Positions 53,358 through 63,007 are shown, numbered from the stretch's first letter. The stretch: 64,000 nucleotides of DNA from Thalassotalea sp. Sam97 (GCF_041379765.1 NZ_CP166919.1:2914001-2978000); one strand, 5' to 3'. The notes: a model not told the origin generated them from the letters alone. Made by a program: numbers and translations.

Positions 53358-53993
53358 CTACAACGCAAGCAGTAAACCAACCAATACCGCTGTTAACAAT
53401 AACGAGCAATGGATAACACCGCGTACTGTTGTCATTGGGCCTTGTTTACCCACGATAGCATTGATTTCTAACAGTACGATTAAGCCGACACAAATCCACA
53501 TCGCGTCAGAGCCCCAACCTTTACCGTAACCAGCAAAATGCGGGCCTGCCAACATGAAAAATGCCATTGGTGCAGAAAATAACACGTTGGTTCTTGATGC
53601 CAACAATGCCTTTGCGCCAGCTTTAGCGGCATCACCATCAACCATACCTAAAGCCACTTTTTGGTTTGGCCAAATAATTAACCAAACATTCAAAAACATT
53701 AAGGTCCCCAATAACGCACCAACAACAATGTAGTTATTCATCACGTTAAGCTTAGTAACGCCAACTAATAACAATACACCGGTGATAAAGGTGAACATCG
53801 CCGCCCAACGGAACCACCATAATGCTTCTGGCGCTAAATGCTTTTTCGCGTCAGCCAGTGCTTCAGCGCTGGCCTTTTTAAAGTAGCCACCTTGAACAAA
53901 GTTAAAGTAATACAATAAACCTATCCAAGCGATACCGAACAACACGTGCGCCCAGCGAAATAAAAAGTTAATAATATCCATTGTGCTCATCAC
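53358..53993 (-). CDS. PuuD-like (urate hydroxylase/DUF989) membrane protein without cytochrome domain
   Basis: 211 residues with about six membrane helices. The start FLFRWAHVLFGIAWIGLLYYFNFVQGGYF and ALWWFRWAAMFTFITGVLLL match the membrane part of the PuuD family. The classic enzyme also carries a C-terminal cytochrome c domain; no CxxCH motif is present here, so the urate reaction cannot be assumed. Monocistronic, divergent from sodB. Confidence 0.8.
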   Translation of the reverse strand: MMSTMDIINFLFRWAHVLFGIAWIGLLYYFNFVQGGYFKKASAEALADAKKHLAPEALWWFRWAAMFTFITGVLLLVGVTKLNVMNNYIVVGALLGTLMFLNVWLIIWPNQKVALGMVDGDAAKAGAKALLASRTNVLFSAPMAFFMLAGPHFAGYGKGWGSDAMWICVGLIVLLEINAIVGKQGPMTTVRGVIHCSLLLTAVLVGLLLAL

Positions 53994-54298
53994 ACATCCC
54001 CCAAAAATGAATTTATATGCTTATCAGCTAGTTATTGAAACAACCAGCAACGCAACAACCTTACACTTGGCGCGATAATTAATCAATTTTTTGCAACAAT
54101 AGTAAAATCGCTCTTGTATTAATACCGAGTCACCCCCATAGAGCTATGCAGATAGTAAAAAGATTCGTTGCGAGTGACTATCAAACAACGAAAGGTTATA
54201 AAGCTGCGCTGGTAAATCGTGCCATTCACGTTAAAATACCAAGCAGAATCAAGCCTATAAACGCTGAACATTTTAATAAAATTTCTTTGGAGACAACT

Positions 54299-54883
54299 AT
54301 GGCAATTTCATTACCTGCATTACCTTATGCAATGGACGCACTTGCGCCGCATATTTCTCAAGAAACTCTAGAGTTTCACTACGGCAAGCATCACAACACT
54401 TACGTTGTAAAATTAAACGGTTTAATTGAAGGCACTGATTTTGCTGACGCATCTTTAGAAGAAATCGTTAAAAACTCTGAAGGCGGTGTATTCAACAACG
54501 CTGCACAAATCTGGAACCACACCTTCTACTGGAACTCACTAACACCAAACGGTACTGGTGCTCCTGTTGGTGAATTAGCTGACGCTATCAACGCTCAGTA
54601 CGGTTCTTTTGACGAGTTCAAAGCTAAGTTCAACGACATGGCTGTAAACAACTTCGGTTCAAGCTGGACTTGGTTAGTGAAAAAAGCTGACGGCACGTTA
54701 GACATCGTTAACACCTCTAACGCTGCTACGCCTCTAACTGAAGAAGGTGTTAAGCCACTAATCACTGTAGACCTGTGGGAACACGCATACTACATTGATT
54801 ACCGTAACCTTCGTCCTAGCTACATGGAAGCGTTCTGGACACTAGCTAACTGGGAATTTGCAAACGCAAACTTCACTGCTTAA
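54299..54883 (+). CDS. sodB: Superoxide dismutase, iron type
   Basis: 194 residues from the ATG at 54299 with GGAG upstream; a longer frame to 54146 is not used. Converts superoxide to oxygen and hydrogen peroxide in the cytoplasm. Metal ligands are the histidines of HYGKHHNTYV and NHTFYWNSL, plus the C-terminal DLWEHAYYIDY. The glutamine in FNNAAQIWNH is the FeSOD-type second-sphere residue, so iron rather than manganese is expected. Confidence 0.97.
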   Translation: MAISLPALPYAMDALAPHISQETLEFHYGKHHNTYVVKLNGLIEGTDFADASLEEIVKNSEGGVFNNAAQIWNHTFYWNSLTPNGTGAPVGELADAINAQYGSFDEFKAKFNDMAVNNFGSSWTWLVKKADGTLDIVNTSNAATPLTEEGVKPLITVDLWEHAYYIDYRNLRPSYMEAFWTLANWEFANANFTA

Positions 54884-54913
54884 TTGCTAAGCGCCAACTA
54901 AAGGCATTAATTG

Positions 54914-54941
54914 AAAAAGCGACCATATATGGTCGCTTTTT
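54914..54941 (+). terminator. Terminator of sodB
   Basis: A perfect palindrome, stem AAAAAGCGACCA with its complement around ATAT, followed by a T-run. Confidence 0.93.
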
Positions 54942-55021
54942 TATTATTTATTCGATGAAACAAAACACAAAAAGCCCACCGCGACGCCAGCTACAACGTC
55001 ATGTTCAAATGGCTAACAACA

Positions 55022-55048
55022 AAAATGCCAGCTTAATGCTGGCATTTT
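55022..55048 (-). terminator. Terminator of typA
   Basis: An 11-bp stem (AAAATGCCAGC/GCTGGCATTTT) with loop TTAAT; T-rich continuation on the minus strand, 24 bp past the typA stop. Confidence 0.88.
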
Positions 55049-55071
55049 AATCTGGTTAAATAATCGGTCGA

Positions 55072-56889
55072 TTATTTTTTATTGCGAGATTCACGCTTAC
55101 GATCCGACTCTTTTAAGAACTTCTTACGAATACGGATGTTCTCTGGCGTTACTTCTACTAACTCGTCGTCATCGATAAACTCAAGCGCTTGCTCAAGGGT
55201 CATCTTAATTGGCGGCGTAAGTACCTGTGCATCATCAGTACCGGCAGCACGTACGTTAGTTAATTGCTTACCTTTTAACACGTTAACGGTTAGGTCGTTA
55301 TCACGGCTGTGAATACCTACAACCATACCTTCGTATACTTCAACACCGTGACCAATCATTAGACGACCGCGATCTTGTAAGTTAAATAACGCGTTGGTTA
55401 ATGCTTTACCTTGTGCGTTAGAAATCAATACACCGTTTAGGCGTTGACCGATTTCACCACCTTTGTGCGGACCGTACTGTAAGAACGTGTGGTAAATCAA
55501 ACCAGAACCAGACGTTAGCGTCATAAATTCAGTTTGGAAACCAATTAAACCACGGCTTGGCATAATAAAGTCCATGCGAATACGACCTTTGCCGTCAGGT
55601 GCCATATCGGTTAATTCGGCTTTACGGAGACCCATTTTCTCCATGATCGAACCTTGATGCTCTTCTTCAACATCAATCGTCACTGTTTCATACGGTTCTT
55701 CGATTTGACCATCAACTTCGCGCATGATTACTTCTGGACGTGAAACCGCTAACTCGTAACCTTCACGACGCATGTTCTCGATAAGGATACCTAAGTGTAA
55801 TTCACCACGACCTGATACACGGAATTTATCTGGATCATCGGTTTCTTCAACACGCAATGCTACGTTGTGAACCAATTCTTTTTCCAAACGCTCTAGGATG
55901 TTACGTGAAGTAACGTATTTACCTTCTTGACCCGCAAACGGAGAGGTATTTACTTGGAACGTCATGGTAACCGTTGGCTCATCTACTGATAATGGTGGTA
56001 GTGGCTCAACTTCGCTTGGACAACAGATGGTGTCAGAGATTTTTAAATCGCCTAAACCAGTAATCGCGATAATATCACCCGCTTGTGCTGATGCAACTTC
56101 GTAACGATCAAGACCTAAGTAACCGTATACTAAGCCAACCTTGCCGTTGTGTATTTTACCGTTAGCTGTTTGCACAGTAACTTGCTGACCTGGCTTAACT
56201 GTACCACGGGTAACACGGCCTAAACCGATAACACCAACGTACGAGTTGTAATCAAGCTGAGAGATTTGCATCTGGAAAGGACCATCTACGTCAGCATCTG
56301 GACACGGTACTTCGTCGATGATGGTTTGGAATAATGCCGTCATGTCAGTGCCAGTTTCGCCTTCTTCAAGAGAAGCCCAACCGTTGATAGCTGACGCGTA
56401 AACCACTTTAAAGTCTAACTGTTCATCAGTTGCACCAAGGTTATCGAATAAGTCGAATACTTGATCCATAACCCAATCAGGACGTGCACCTGGCTTGTCG
56501 ATTTTGTTGATAACAACAATCGGCTTTAAGCCTTGTGCAAATGCTTTTTGCGTAACGAAACGCGTTTGCGGCATTGGACCTTCTTGCGCGTCAACAATCA
56601 ACAACACAGAGTCTACCATCGACATAACACGCTCTACTTCACCACCAAAGTCGGCGTGACCAGGGGTGTCAACGATGTTTACACGGTAGTCGTTCCAGTT
56701 AATCGCAGTATTTTTTGCCAAAATGGTAATACCACGCTCTTTTTCGATATCGTTTGAATCCATCACACGCTCATCAACATCAGCGCGTGAGTCAAGCGTT
56801 CCTGACTGCTGCAATAATTTATCTACAAGAGTTGTTTTACCGTGGTCAACATGCGCAATGATAGCGATGTTACGTAATTTATCTAACAC
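55072..56889 (-). CDS. typA: Ribosome-associated GTPase TypA/BipA
   Basis: 605 residues of the elongation-factor GTPase family. G1 IIAHVDHGKTTL, G2 RGITI, G3 DTPGHADF and G4 VINKIDKPGA are intact, followed by EF-G-like domains II, III and V and the TypA-specific C-terminal domain. It acts on the ribosome in 50S assembly and in growth at low temperature. It has a basic C-terminal tail. Monocistronic, and convergent with sodB. Confidence 0.98.
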   Translation of the reverse strand: MLDKLRNIAIIAHVDHGKTTLVDKLLQQSGTLDSRADVDERVMDSNDIEKERGITILAKNTAINWNDYRVNIVDTPGHADFGGEVERVMSMVDSVLLIVDAQEGPMPQTRFVTQKAFAQGLKPIVVINKIDKPGARPDWVMDQVFDLFDNLGATDEQLDFKVVYASAINGWASLEEGETGTDMTALFQTIIDEVPCPDADVDGPFQMQISQLDYNSYVGVIGLGRVTRGTVKPGQQVTVQTANGKIHNGKVGLVYGYLGLDRYEVASAQAGDIIAITGLGDLKISDTICCPSEVEPLPPLSVDEPTVTMTFQVNTSPFAGQEGKYVTSRNILERLEKELVHNVALRVEETDDPDKFRVSGRGELHLGILIENMRREGYELAVSRPEVIMREVDGQIEEPYETVTIDVEEEHQGSIMEKMGLRKAELTDMAPDGKGRIRMDFIMPSRGLIGFQTEFMTLTSGSGLIYHTFLQYGPHKGGEIGQRLNGVLISNAQGKALTNALFNLQDRGRLMIGHGVEVYEGMVVGIHSRDNDLTVNVLKGKQLTNVRAAGTDDAQVLTPPIKMTLEQALEFIDDDELVEVTPENIRIRKKFLKESDRKRESRNKK

Positions 56890-57181
56890 GTTTCTAGCCC
56901 TTCTCAGCCTTGCACCAAGGCTGTTAAATTGAGTATAAAAATTTGATCGCGCGTATTATAAACTAATTCCGACAAATAAACCGCAATATTTCTCAGATAA
57001 CTCACCGCCTTTATTTTTTGCTGTATGGCTTGTAGACAACTACAAGGCCAACTAATTTGAATGCTTTTTGAACTATTCACTTAAGTCATGCGTATTTTTC
57101 AACGTCAAATAGAACAGCGGGCACATGTCATGCGGTAATGAGTGCTCGTACTACTTACCACAACAAATATGGGAAAACATA

Positions 57182-57688
57182 ATGAACGTAACCAGAATCA
57201 GTCTAGCCAAAATTTTTGTAGCTGTAATTTTGTTGTATTCAGCATCGGTTTTTGCAGGAGGCGGCTACGGAAAAAAAGACATTGTTGACACAGCAGCTTC
57301 TAATGATACTTTCTCAACTCTCGTTGCTGCCGTTCAAGCTGCGGACTTGGTAGATACATTAAAGGGAGATGGTCCTTTTACTGTATTTGCAGCAACCAAT
57401 GAGGCTTTTGCTAAGTTGCCTGCAGGCACATTGGAAGATCTTTTAAAGCCAGAAAACAAAGACAAACTTGCTGCAATTCTGACTTATCACGTCGTCGCTG
57501 GTGAAGTTATGGCGGCCGACGTTGTTTCGCTCAGCTCAGCAACTTCTGTGCAAGGTGGCGATATTGCCGTTACGGTATCCGACACTGGCGTGCAGATAAA
57601 TGAAGCCAATGTGATCAAGACCGACATTAAGACAAGCAATGGCGTGATTCACGTTATTGACTCTGTCATTTTGCCACCAGCTGAATAA
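57182..57688 (+). CDS. Exported fasciclin (FAS1) domain protein
   Basis: 168 residues from the ATG at 57182 (a longer frame begins at 57125). Signal peptide LAKIFVAVILLYSASVFAGG, then a single FAS1 domain: NDTFSTLVAAVQAADLVDTLKGDGPFTVFAATNEAFAKLP (motif H1), AAILTYHVVAGEVMAADVV and the closing IKTSNGVIHVIDSVILPP (motif H2). FAS1 domains mediate adhesion or surface contact. Monocistronic. Confidence 0.93.
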   Translation: MNVTRISLAKIFVAVILLYSASVFAGGGYGKKDIVDTAASNDTFSTLVAAVQAADLVDTLKGDGPFTVFAATNEAFAKLPAGTLEDLLKPENKDKLAAILTYHVVAGEVMAADVVSLSSATSVQGGDIAVTVSDTGVQINEANVIKTDIKTSNGVIHVIDSVILPPAE

Positions 57689-57719
57689 AGCCCCATCTGA
57701 TCCACTTACTTTCTTTCCT

Positions 57720-57743
57720 AATGTGAGTCATATGGCTCACATT
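57720..57743 (+). terminator. Terminator of the fasciclin gene
   Basis: AATGTGAG/CTCACATT stem continuing through CATATG, followed by TTTTTAT, about 30 bp past the stop. Confidence 0.8.
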
Positions 57744-57967
57744 TTTATATTCTTTATGCCTGGGCATGCTAGAGCCATTTTATCGAGCCATAAGCATCGT
57801 TATCAAAATGACTACTGTCACAACAAGCAACGACAAATTGTAACTAAAAGTAATCAAAATGACGTAAATGTGTGACAAGTGTGTAGTCGGTTGTTATTCT
57901 CCGTACAGCAATGGATCAGCAAGGATCTTCTTTCGTAATAAGGTAATGAGCGCCCACAAACAAACCA

Positions 57968-57984
57968 TGCACCACAACAGTGCA
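57968..57984. promoter_or_regulatory. NtrC binding site upstream of glnA
   Basis: TGCACCACAACAGTGCA matches the NtrC enhancer consensus TGCACYA-N3-TRGTGCA at nearly every key base. It lies about 100 bp upstream of the sigma-54 promoter, the usual enhancer distance. Confidence 0.75.
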
Positions 57985-58066
57985 AATGCGCACCACGAAG
58001 ATCCAAAAAGCAGATTTCCGCCAGGCCGAATTACATAAATCCCTTTATAATTAAGAGATTATAAAG

Positions 58067-58084
58067 TTGGCACGGTTATCGCTT
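58067..58084 (+). promoter_or_regulatory. Sigma-54 promoter of glnA
   Basis: TTGGCACGGTTATCGCTT: the invariant GG and GC are 10 bp apart and the GGCAC block is exact. About 70 bp upstream of the glnA start. Confidence 0.85.
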
Positions 58085-58154
58085 ACAACTTGGCATCAGT
58101 CGAATATCGACAAATAATTTTAATAATCAACCTGCAATATATACGGAGACTTTC

Positions 58155-59561
58155 ATGTCACAAGCAGTTTTAGATCTAATTAAAGAAAATGACGTTAAAT
58201 TCGTTGACCTGCGTTTTACTGACTCAAAAGGTAAAGAGCAGCACGTATCGTTACCTCACCACCAAATCGACGAAGATTTCTTCGAAGATGGTAAAATGTT
58301 CGATGGTTCATCTATCGCAGGTTGGAAAGGTATCAACGAATCAGACATGGTTCTTATGCCTGACGCGTCAACTGCTGTTCTAGACCCGTTTACTGAAGAA
58401 ACAACTCTTAACATTCGTTGTGACATTCTTGAGCCTGCAACAATGCAAGGTTACAGCCGTGACCCACGTTCAGTAGCTAAGCGTGCTGAAGAGTACATGC
58501 GTTCAACAGGTATTGCAGACACTGTACTAATTGGTCCAGAGCCAGAATTCTTCATCTTTGACGACGTGAAATTCAAAGCGGATATGTCTGGTGCTATGTA
58601 CAGCATTGACGACAAAGAAGCACACTGGAACAGTGCAACACACTACGAAGAAGGTAACCACGGTCACCGTCCACGCGTAAAAGGCGGTTACTTCCCAGTT
58701 GCACCAGTAGACTCTTCACAAGATCTACGTTCAGCTATGTGTTTAGTAATGGAAGAAATGGGCTTAGTTGTTGAAGCTCATCACCACGAAGTAGCAACTG
58801 CTGGCCAAAACGAAATCGCTTGTCGTTTCAACACTATGGTTAACAAAGCTGACGAAGTACAAATCTACAAGTATGTTGTACACAACGTTGCACACGCATA
58901 CGGCAAAACAGCTACTTTCATGCCTAAGCCATTAGTTGGTGATAACGGTACTGGTATGCACGTTCACCAATCTCTAGCGAAAGACGGTGTTAACTTATTC
59001 TCAGGTGACCAATACGGTGGTCTTTCTGAAACTGCGCTTTACTACATCGGCGGTATCATCAAGCACGCTAAAGCACTAAACGCTTTCACTAACGCTTCTA
59101 CTAACTCATACAAGCGTCTAGTTCCAGGTTTCGAGGCGCCAGTAATGCTTGCTTACTCTGCACGTAACCGTTCAGCGTCAATCCGTATTCCGGTAGTACC
59201 TTCACCAAAAGCACGTCGTATCGAAGTTCGCTTCCCTGATCCAACAGCTAACCCATACTTAGCATTCTCAGCAATGCTTATGGCTGGCCTTGACGGTATC
59301 AAGAACAAGATCCACCCTGGCGATGCAATGGATAAAGACTTATACGATCTACCAGCTGAAGAAGCAGCTGCGATCCCACAAGTTGCTGCATCTCTAGAAG
59401 AAGCATTAACTGCTCTTGACAGCGATCGTGAGTTCTTAACAGCTGGTGGTGTTATGGATGACGACATGATCGACGCATACATCGCCCTTAAGCGTGACGA
59501 AGTTGAGCGCCTAAACATGACAACTCACCCAGTTGAGTTCGAAATGTACTACAGCGTATAA
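58155..59561 (+). CDS. glnA: Glutamine synthetase type I
   Basis: 468 residues. Forms glutamine from glutamate, ammonia and ATP as a dodecamer. Active-site and metal motifs are FDGSSIAGWKGINESDM, EAHHHEVATAGQNEI and VPGFEAPVMLAYSARNRSASIRIP. The regulatory adenylylation tyrosine lies in DKDLYDLPAEE (about residue 397). Codon usage is markedly optimised compared with neighbours, as expected for an abundant enzyme. Controlled by NtrC and sigma-54. Confidence 0.99.
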   Translation: MSQAVLDLIKENDVKFVDLRFTDSKGKEQHVSLPHHQIDEDFFEDGKMFDGSSIAGWKGINESDMVLMPDASTAVLDPFTEETTLNIRCDILEPATMQGYSRDPRSVAKRAEEYMRSTGIADTVLIGPEPEFFIFDDVKFKADMSGAMYSIDDKEAHWNSATHYEEGNHGHRPRVKGGYFPVAPVDSSQDLRSAMCLVMEEMGLVVEAHHHEVATAGQNEIACRFNTMVNKADEVQIYKYVVHNVAHAYGKTATFMPKPLVGDNGTGMHVHQSLAKDGVNLFSGDQYGGLSETALYYIGGIIKHAKALNAFTNASTNSYKRLVPGFEAPVMLAYSARNRSASIRIPVVPSPKARRIEVRFPDPTANPYLAFSAMLMAGLDGIKNKIHPGDAMDKDLYDLPAEEAAAIPQVAASLEEALTALDSDREFLTAGGVMDDDMIDAYIALKRDEVERLNMTTHPVEFEMYYSV

Positions 59562-59580
59562 TCGCTTGTAAGTGATCTAA

Positions 59581-59602
59581 AAACCCGCAGTGATGCGGGT
59601 TT
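59581..59602 (+). terminator. Terminator of glnA
   Basis: Stem AAACCCGCA/TGCGGGTTT with loop GTGA and an eight-T tail. It separates glnA from the regulatory genes. Confidence 0.93.
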
Positions 59603-59821
59603 TTTTTCGCCTCAAGTTAAACTCACCAAAAGCGAATCATCGAATGGTCCAATTAAATCGTTAGCTGGCATGAAAAACCCTTTGTTACAACAATGTTAAA
59701 CAAATACTAGATCAAAGGCGATTTGTTCGGTAAATTAGCTGATAGCGCTGAAAATTTTCGCGTTATGTTATGCCATAATAATAAATATAAGCAAATGCTT
59801 AACAACGAAGGACTAACGTAC

Positions 59822-60334
59822 ATGGTTCGGTGTGCAGTACTCATCATTCTCGTTTTATCAATGCTAGCGCCGATGTTAGCAACAGCCACTAAAGTATACG
59901 TATGGCGTAATGAAAGTGGAGAGCTAGTATTCTCTGACTCACCAAAACCAGGCGCTGAAGAAATCGAAGTTAAAGATCAACAAACCATCATCTCATCGAT
60001 TGATACATCAATTCTTGATATTACCCCTCGGCTGACAACAGAAGAGTACGAAGTTGAGATTGCCCAGCCAGAAGATCACGCAACCATTCGTGATAATTCA
60101 GGCTCTGTTTACATCTCCGGTCAGGTTGCGCCGGTATTTAAGCGAGGCTTAACCGTGCGCTTAGTATTCAATGGCGAAGTCTATGGTGAGCCACAGACTC
60201 GCTCGGTATTTATTTTGCGCGATATCGATAGAGGTGAGCACAAAATAAAATTAGAGCTGTTAGACAATCAAGGCAAGGTTATTGCATCATCCAAAGAAAA
60301 GACCATTTATTTGCATCGGACTAGAGTAAATTAA
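59822..60334 (+). CDS. DUF4124 domain protein, exported
   Basis: 170 residues from the ATG at 59822, chosen for GAAGGA upstream and the signal peptide that follows (VLIILVLSMLAPMLATA). The mature protein starts with a DUF4124 domain (KVYVWRNESGELVFSDSPKPGAEEI) and continues with an Ig-like beta domain (RLVFNGEVYGEPQTRSVFILRDIDRGEHKIKLEL). Function unknown; it commonly sits between glnA and glnL in Alteromonadales. Confidence 0.88.
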   Translation: MVRCAVLIILVLSMLAPMLATATKVYVWRNESGELVFSDSPKPGAEEIEVKDQQTIISSIDTSILDITPRLTTEEYEVEIAQPEDHATIRDNSGSVYISGQVAPVFKRGLTVRLVFNGEVYGEPQTRSVFILRDIDRGEHKIKLELLDNQGKVIASSKEKTIYLHRTRVN

Positions 60335-60393
60335 TCATTTCATCTCCATTTAGGTGCAATTAAAGCGGCGATTTATTACACTGGATAAATCGA

Positions 60394-60410
60394 TGCACCA
60401 CATTGGTGCG
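60394..60410. promoter_or_regulatory. NtrC site at the glnL promoter
   Basis: TGCACCACATTGGTGCG differs from a perfect NtrC palindrome at a single base. It overlaps the first possible glnL start codons and would let NtrC repress its own operon, as at E. coli glnL. Confidence 0.8.
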
Positions 60411-60423
60411 CTTGGAGTTCCCC

Positions 60424-61503
60424 TTGTTTAGCAACAGTAGCCTGAAAGAAATTAGACAGCAATATGCCACCCAATTGATTGGGCAAATGGTCACGGCAGT
60501 CGTCGTCCTTAACGAGCATTTACAAGTTCAGTATTTAAATCCCGCGGCAGAAGCGTTATTAAGTAAAAGCCTCAACCGTCTTTATCAACAAGATTTTCTC
60601 TCAGTATTTACCCATAGCACCTTAACGGCTGAGCGATTGCATCAAGTACTGCGTAGTGGCCAGGATTTTACCGATTCAGACGTGCAATTAGAGTTCATCG
60701 AGGGGCATCATGTTAGCCTCGAAATCAACGGTTCGGTAGCATTGTTTCATAGCCAAGAGCACATCTTATTAGAGTGCCGTCGTATTGATAAGCAAAAGGA
60801 AATTTCATCTGAAGTTTTCCAAGCACAGCAATGGGAGGCGGCTCGAGATCTGATTCGCGGTTTAGCCCACGAAATAAAAAACCCGCTTGGTGGCTTACGG
60901 GGCGCTGCGCAATTGCTATCACGTGAAATAGACACGGAGCAACGTGAATTCACCGATATGATCATTGAGCAAGCCGATAGGTTAACCAACCTAGTTGATC
61001 GTCTGCTTGGTCCCAATCAACTGCCCGACTTAGCGCTACATAATATTCATGAAGTCGCAGAAAAGGTTTATCAGCTGGTGAGCTTAGATAACCCCAAGGA
61101 GATCGCTTTTGTGCGTGATTATGATCCGTCGATCCCCAATATCATGCTCGATACTGAGAAATTACAGCAAACCTTATTAAACATCGTTGGTAATGCCATT
61201 GCCGTGCTTGATAAACATGGCCAAATCACCATTAAAACGCGCATTGCCACCAATCAGACCATTAACGGCAAAAAAGTTAAGCTCGCCGTAAAATTATCCA
61301 TTATTGACAATGGTCCTGGTATCCCTGCCGAATTACAAGATACCTTGTTCTACCCTATGGTCTCAGGTCGCGACAATGGCACCGGCCTAGGTCTTTCTAT
61401 CGCCCAAACATTAGTGCACCAGCACCATGGCAAACTTGTTTGTCATAGCTACCCAGGTCGCACCGAATTTTCCATAATTTTACCTTTACCTAAGAGATCG
61501 TAA
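60424..61503 (+). CDS. glnL: Nitrogen regulation sensor kinase NtrB (GlnL)
   Basis: About 359 residues from a TTG at 60424 preceded by GGAG at 6-7 bp; a frame to TTG 60403 exists but overlaps the NtrC site. PAS domain (about 15-110), H-box GLAHEIKNPLGGLRGAAQLL with the phosphorylated histidine near 140, N-box LLNIVGNAIAVLD, and G-boxes DNGPGIP and GTGLGLSIAQ. It phosphorylates NtrC under nitrogen limitation and is controlled by PII. Cotranscribed with glnG, 1 bp apart. Confidence 0.96.
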   Translation: MFSNSSLKEIRQQYATQLIGQMVTAVVVLNEHLQVQYLNPAAEALLSKSLNRLYQQDFLSVFTHSTLTAERLHQVLRSGQDFTDSDVQLEFIEGHHVSLEINGSVALFHSQEHILLECRRIDKQKEISSEVFQAQQWEAARDLIRGLAHEIKNPLGGLRGAAQLLSREIDTEQREFTDMIIEQADRLTNLVDRLLGPNQLPDLALHNIHEVAEKVYQLVSLDNPKEIAFVRDYDPSIPNIMLDTEKLQQTLLNIVGNAIAVLDKHGQITIKTRIATNQTINGKKVKLAVKLSIIDNGPGIPAELQDTLFYPMVSGRDNGTGLGLSIAQTLVHQHHGKLVCHSYPGRTEFSIILPLPKRS

Positions 61504-61504
61504 C

Positions 61505-62908
61505 ATGAATGCTGAACACGTCTGGATTGTCGATGACGATAGCTCAATTCGCTGGGTCCTTGAACGCGCATTCAAAAGCGCAAATATCAGCTGTGCTTCC
61601 TTTAGCAATGCTGACGACATACTCGCGGCGCTTGATGTCAGTCAGCCGCAAGTAATTATTTCTGATATTCGCATGCCGGGTATGGACGGCATGACCTTAC
61701 TGTCGATCATTAATGACAAATTTCCTGAGCTACCCGTTATCATCATGACCGCTCACTCCGATTTAGATAGCGCAGTAAATGCTTATCAAGGTGGTGCATT
61801 TGAATACTTACCCAAGCCTTTCGATATTGATGAAGCGCTGAGTTTAACCAAACGAGCACTAACCCATGCGCAGGAACAGCGAGCGCGACAAAGCAGTCGT
61901 CAAAATAAGACCTCAAGTGTTGGCATCATTGGTGAAGCACCAGCGATGCAAGAAGTGTTTCGCGCCATCGGTCGCTTATCACGCTCAAGCATTAGCGTGT
62001 TAATAAATGGCGAGTCAGGCACCGGTAAAGAGTTAGTTGCCAATGCCTTGCATTCACACAGTCCACGTAAGAATGCGCCTTTTATCCCGTTAAATATGGC
62101 CGCAATCCCTAAAGATTTGATTGAATCTGAGCTGTTCGGTCATGAAAAAGGTGCCTTTACAGGAGCAAATTCTGTGCGCCAAGGTAGATTTGAACAAGCA
62201 CATGGTGGGACGCTATTCTTAGATGAAATTGGTGACATGCCGATTGATGTACAAACCCGTTTACTACGGGTATTGGCCGACGGTCAGTTTTATCGGGTTG
62301 GTGGTCACAACCCCATTAAAGTCGATGTACGTATTATTGCAGCTACCCACCAAAACTTAGAAAACAGAGTCGCCAAAGGCGAGTTCCGAGAAGATTTGTT
62401 TCATCGTTTGAACGTGATTCGAATTCAATTGCCAAGCCTCAAAGAGCGCCGTGAAGATATCGGCCAATTAGCGAAACACTTTCTTGCTCATGCCGCTGAA
62501 GAGTTGGGGGTGGAGTGCAAGTCTATATCCAAAGAAGCTATTGAATTTTTAAAGCGATGTGATTGGCCTGGTAATGTCCGACAATTAGAAAACACCTGTC
62601 GCTATTTAACGGTCATGGCCAGTGGTCAGGAAATATTAGTCAGTGACATGCCTAGCGAAATTACCCACTCGACCAGTTCGAAACAAGGCGCTGAGCAATC
62701 TGGCGAATGGCAAGAGTTGTTATCGCAGTGGATAGATACAAAGCTCGCCAATGGCGACAACGATATTCTGTCTTATGCGATGCCTGAATTTGAACGTATT
62801 TGCTTAGACAGAGCGCTACATTTTACCCACGGCCATAAACAAGAAGCGGCGAAGAAACTTGGCTGGGGTCGCAATACACTAACACGTAAGTTAAAAGAGC
62901 TACACTAA
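61505..62908 (+). CDS. glnG: Nitrogen regulation response regulator NtrC (GlnG)
   Basis: 467 residues. Receiver domain with acidic pocket VDDDSS and phospho-Asp in ISDIRMPGMDG (about residue 54), sigma-54-activator AAA+ domain with NGESGTGKELVANALH, the sigma-54-contacting GAFTGA loop and LFLDEIGDMP, and a C-terminal Fis-type helix-turn-helix (KQEAAKKLGWGRNTLTRKLKEL). It activates glnA and other nitrogen genes at sigma-54 promoters. Confidence 0.98.
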   Translation: MNAEHVWIVDDDSSIRWVLERAFKSANISCASFSNADDILAALDVSQPQVIISDIRMPGMDGMTLLSIINDKFPELPVIIMTAHSDLDSAVNAYQGGAFEYLPKPFDIDEALSLTKRALTHAQEQRARQSSRQNKTSSVGIIGEAPAMQEVFRAIGRLSRSSISVLINGESGTGKELVANALHSHSPRKNAPFIPLNMAAIPKDLIESELFGHEKGAFTGANSVRQGRFEQAHGGTLFLDEIGDMPIDVQTRLLRVLADGQFYRVGGHNPIKVDVRIIAATHQNLENRVAKGEFREDLFHRLNVIRIQLPSLKERREDIGQLAKHFLAHAAEELGVECKSISKEAIEFLKRCDWPGNVRQLENTCRYLTVMASGQEILVSDMPSEITHSTSSKQGAEQSGEWQELLSQWIDTKLANGDNDILSYAMPEFERICLDRALHFTHGHKQEAAKKLGWGRNTLTRKLKELH

Positions 62909-62971
62909 GCCCTTAGTGTAAACGGTGAGTATCGCTTAATTTAACGTTGTATGCGGGATTTAATGTGAAAT

Positions 62972-62998
62972 AAAAAAGGAAGCTAAGCTTCCTTTTTT
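62972..62998. terminator. Terminator between glnG and the MerC-like gene
   Basis: AAAAAAGGAAGCT/AGCTTCCTTTTTT stem, almost no loop, flanked so that it can work on both strands; the two genes converge on it. Confidence 0.9.
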
Positions 62999-63007
62999 CA
63001 GATGCGT

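Larger units (their letters stand above)
57744..58154. other. glnA upstream regulatory region
   Basis: About 410 bp without a gene. It holds an NtrC site at 57968-57984, a GCACCAC half-site near 57990, and the sigma-54 promoter at 58067-58084. The left half shows nothing recognisable. Confidence 0.7.

Noticed and set aside
57657..57875. 72-codon open frame after the fasciclin gene
   Set aside because: It overlaps the fasciclin 3' end and runs across its terminator.
59153..59518. 121-codon open frame antisense to glnA
   Set aside because: Arises from strong codon bias in glnA; Ser/Arg/Ala-rich.
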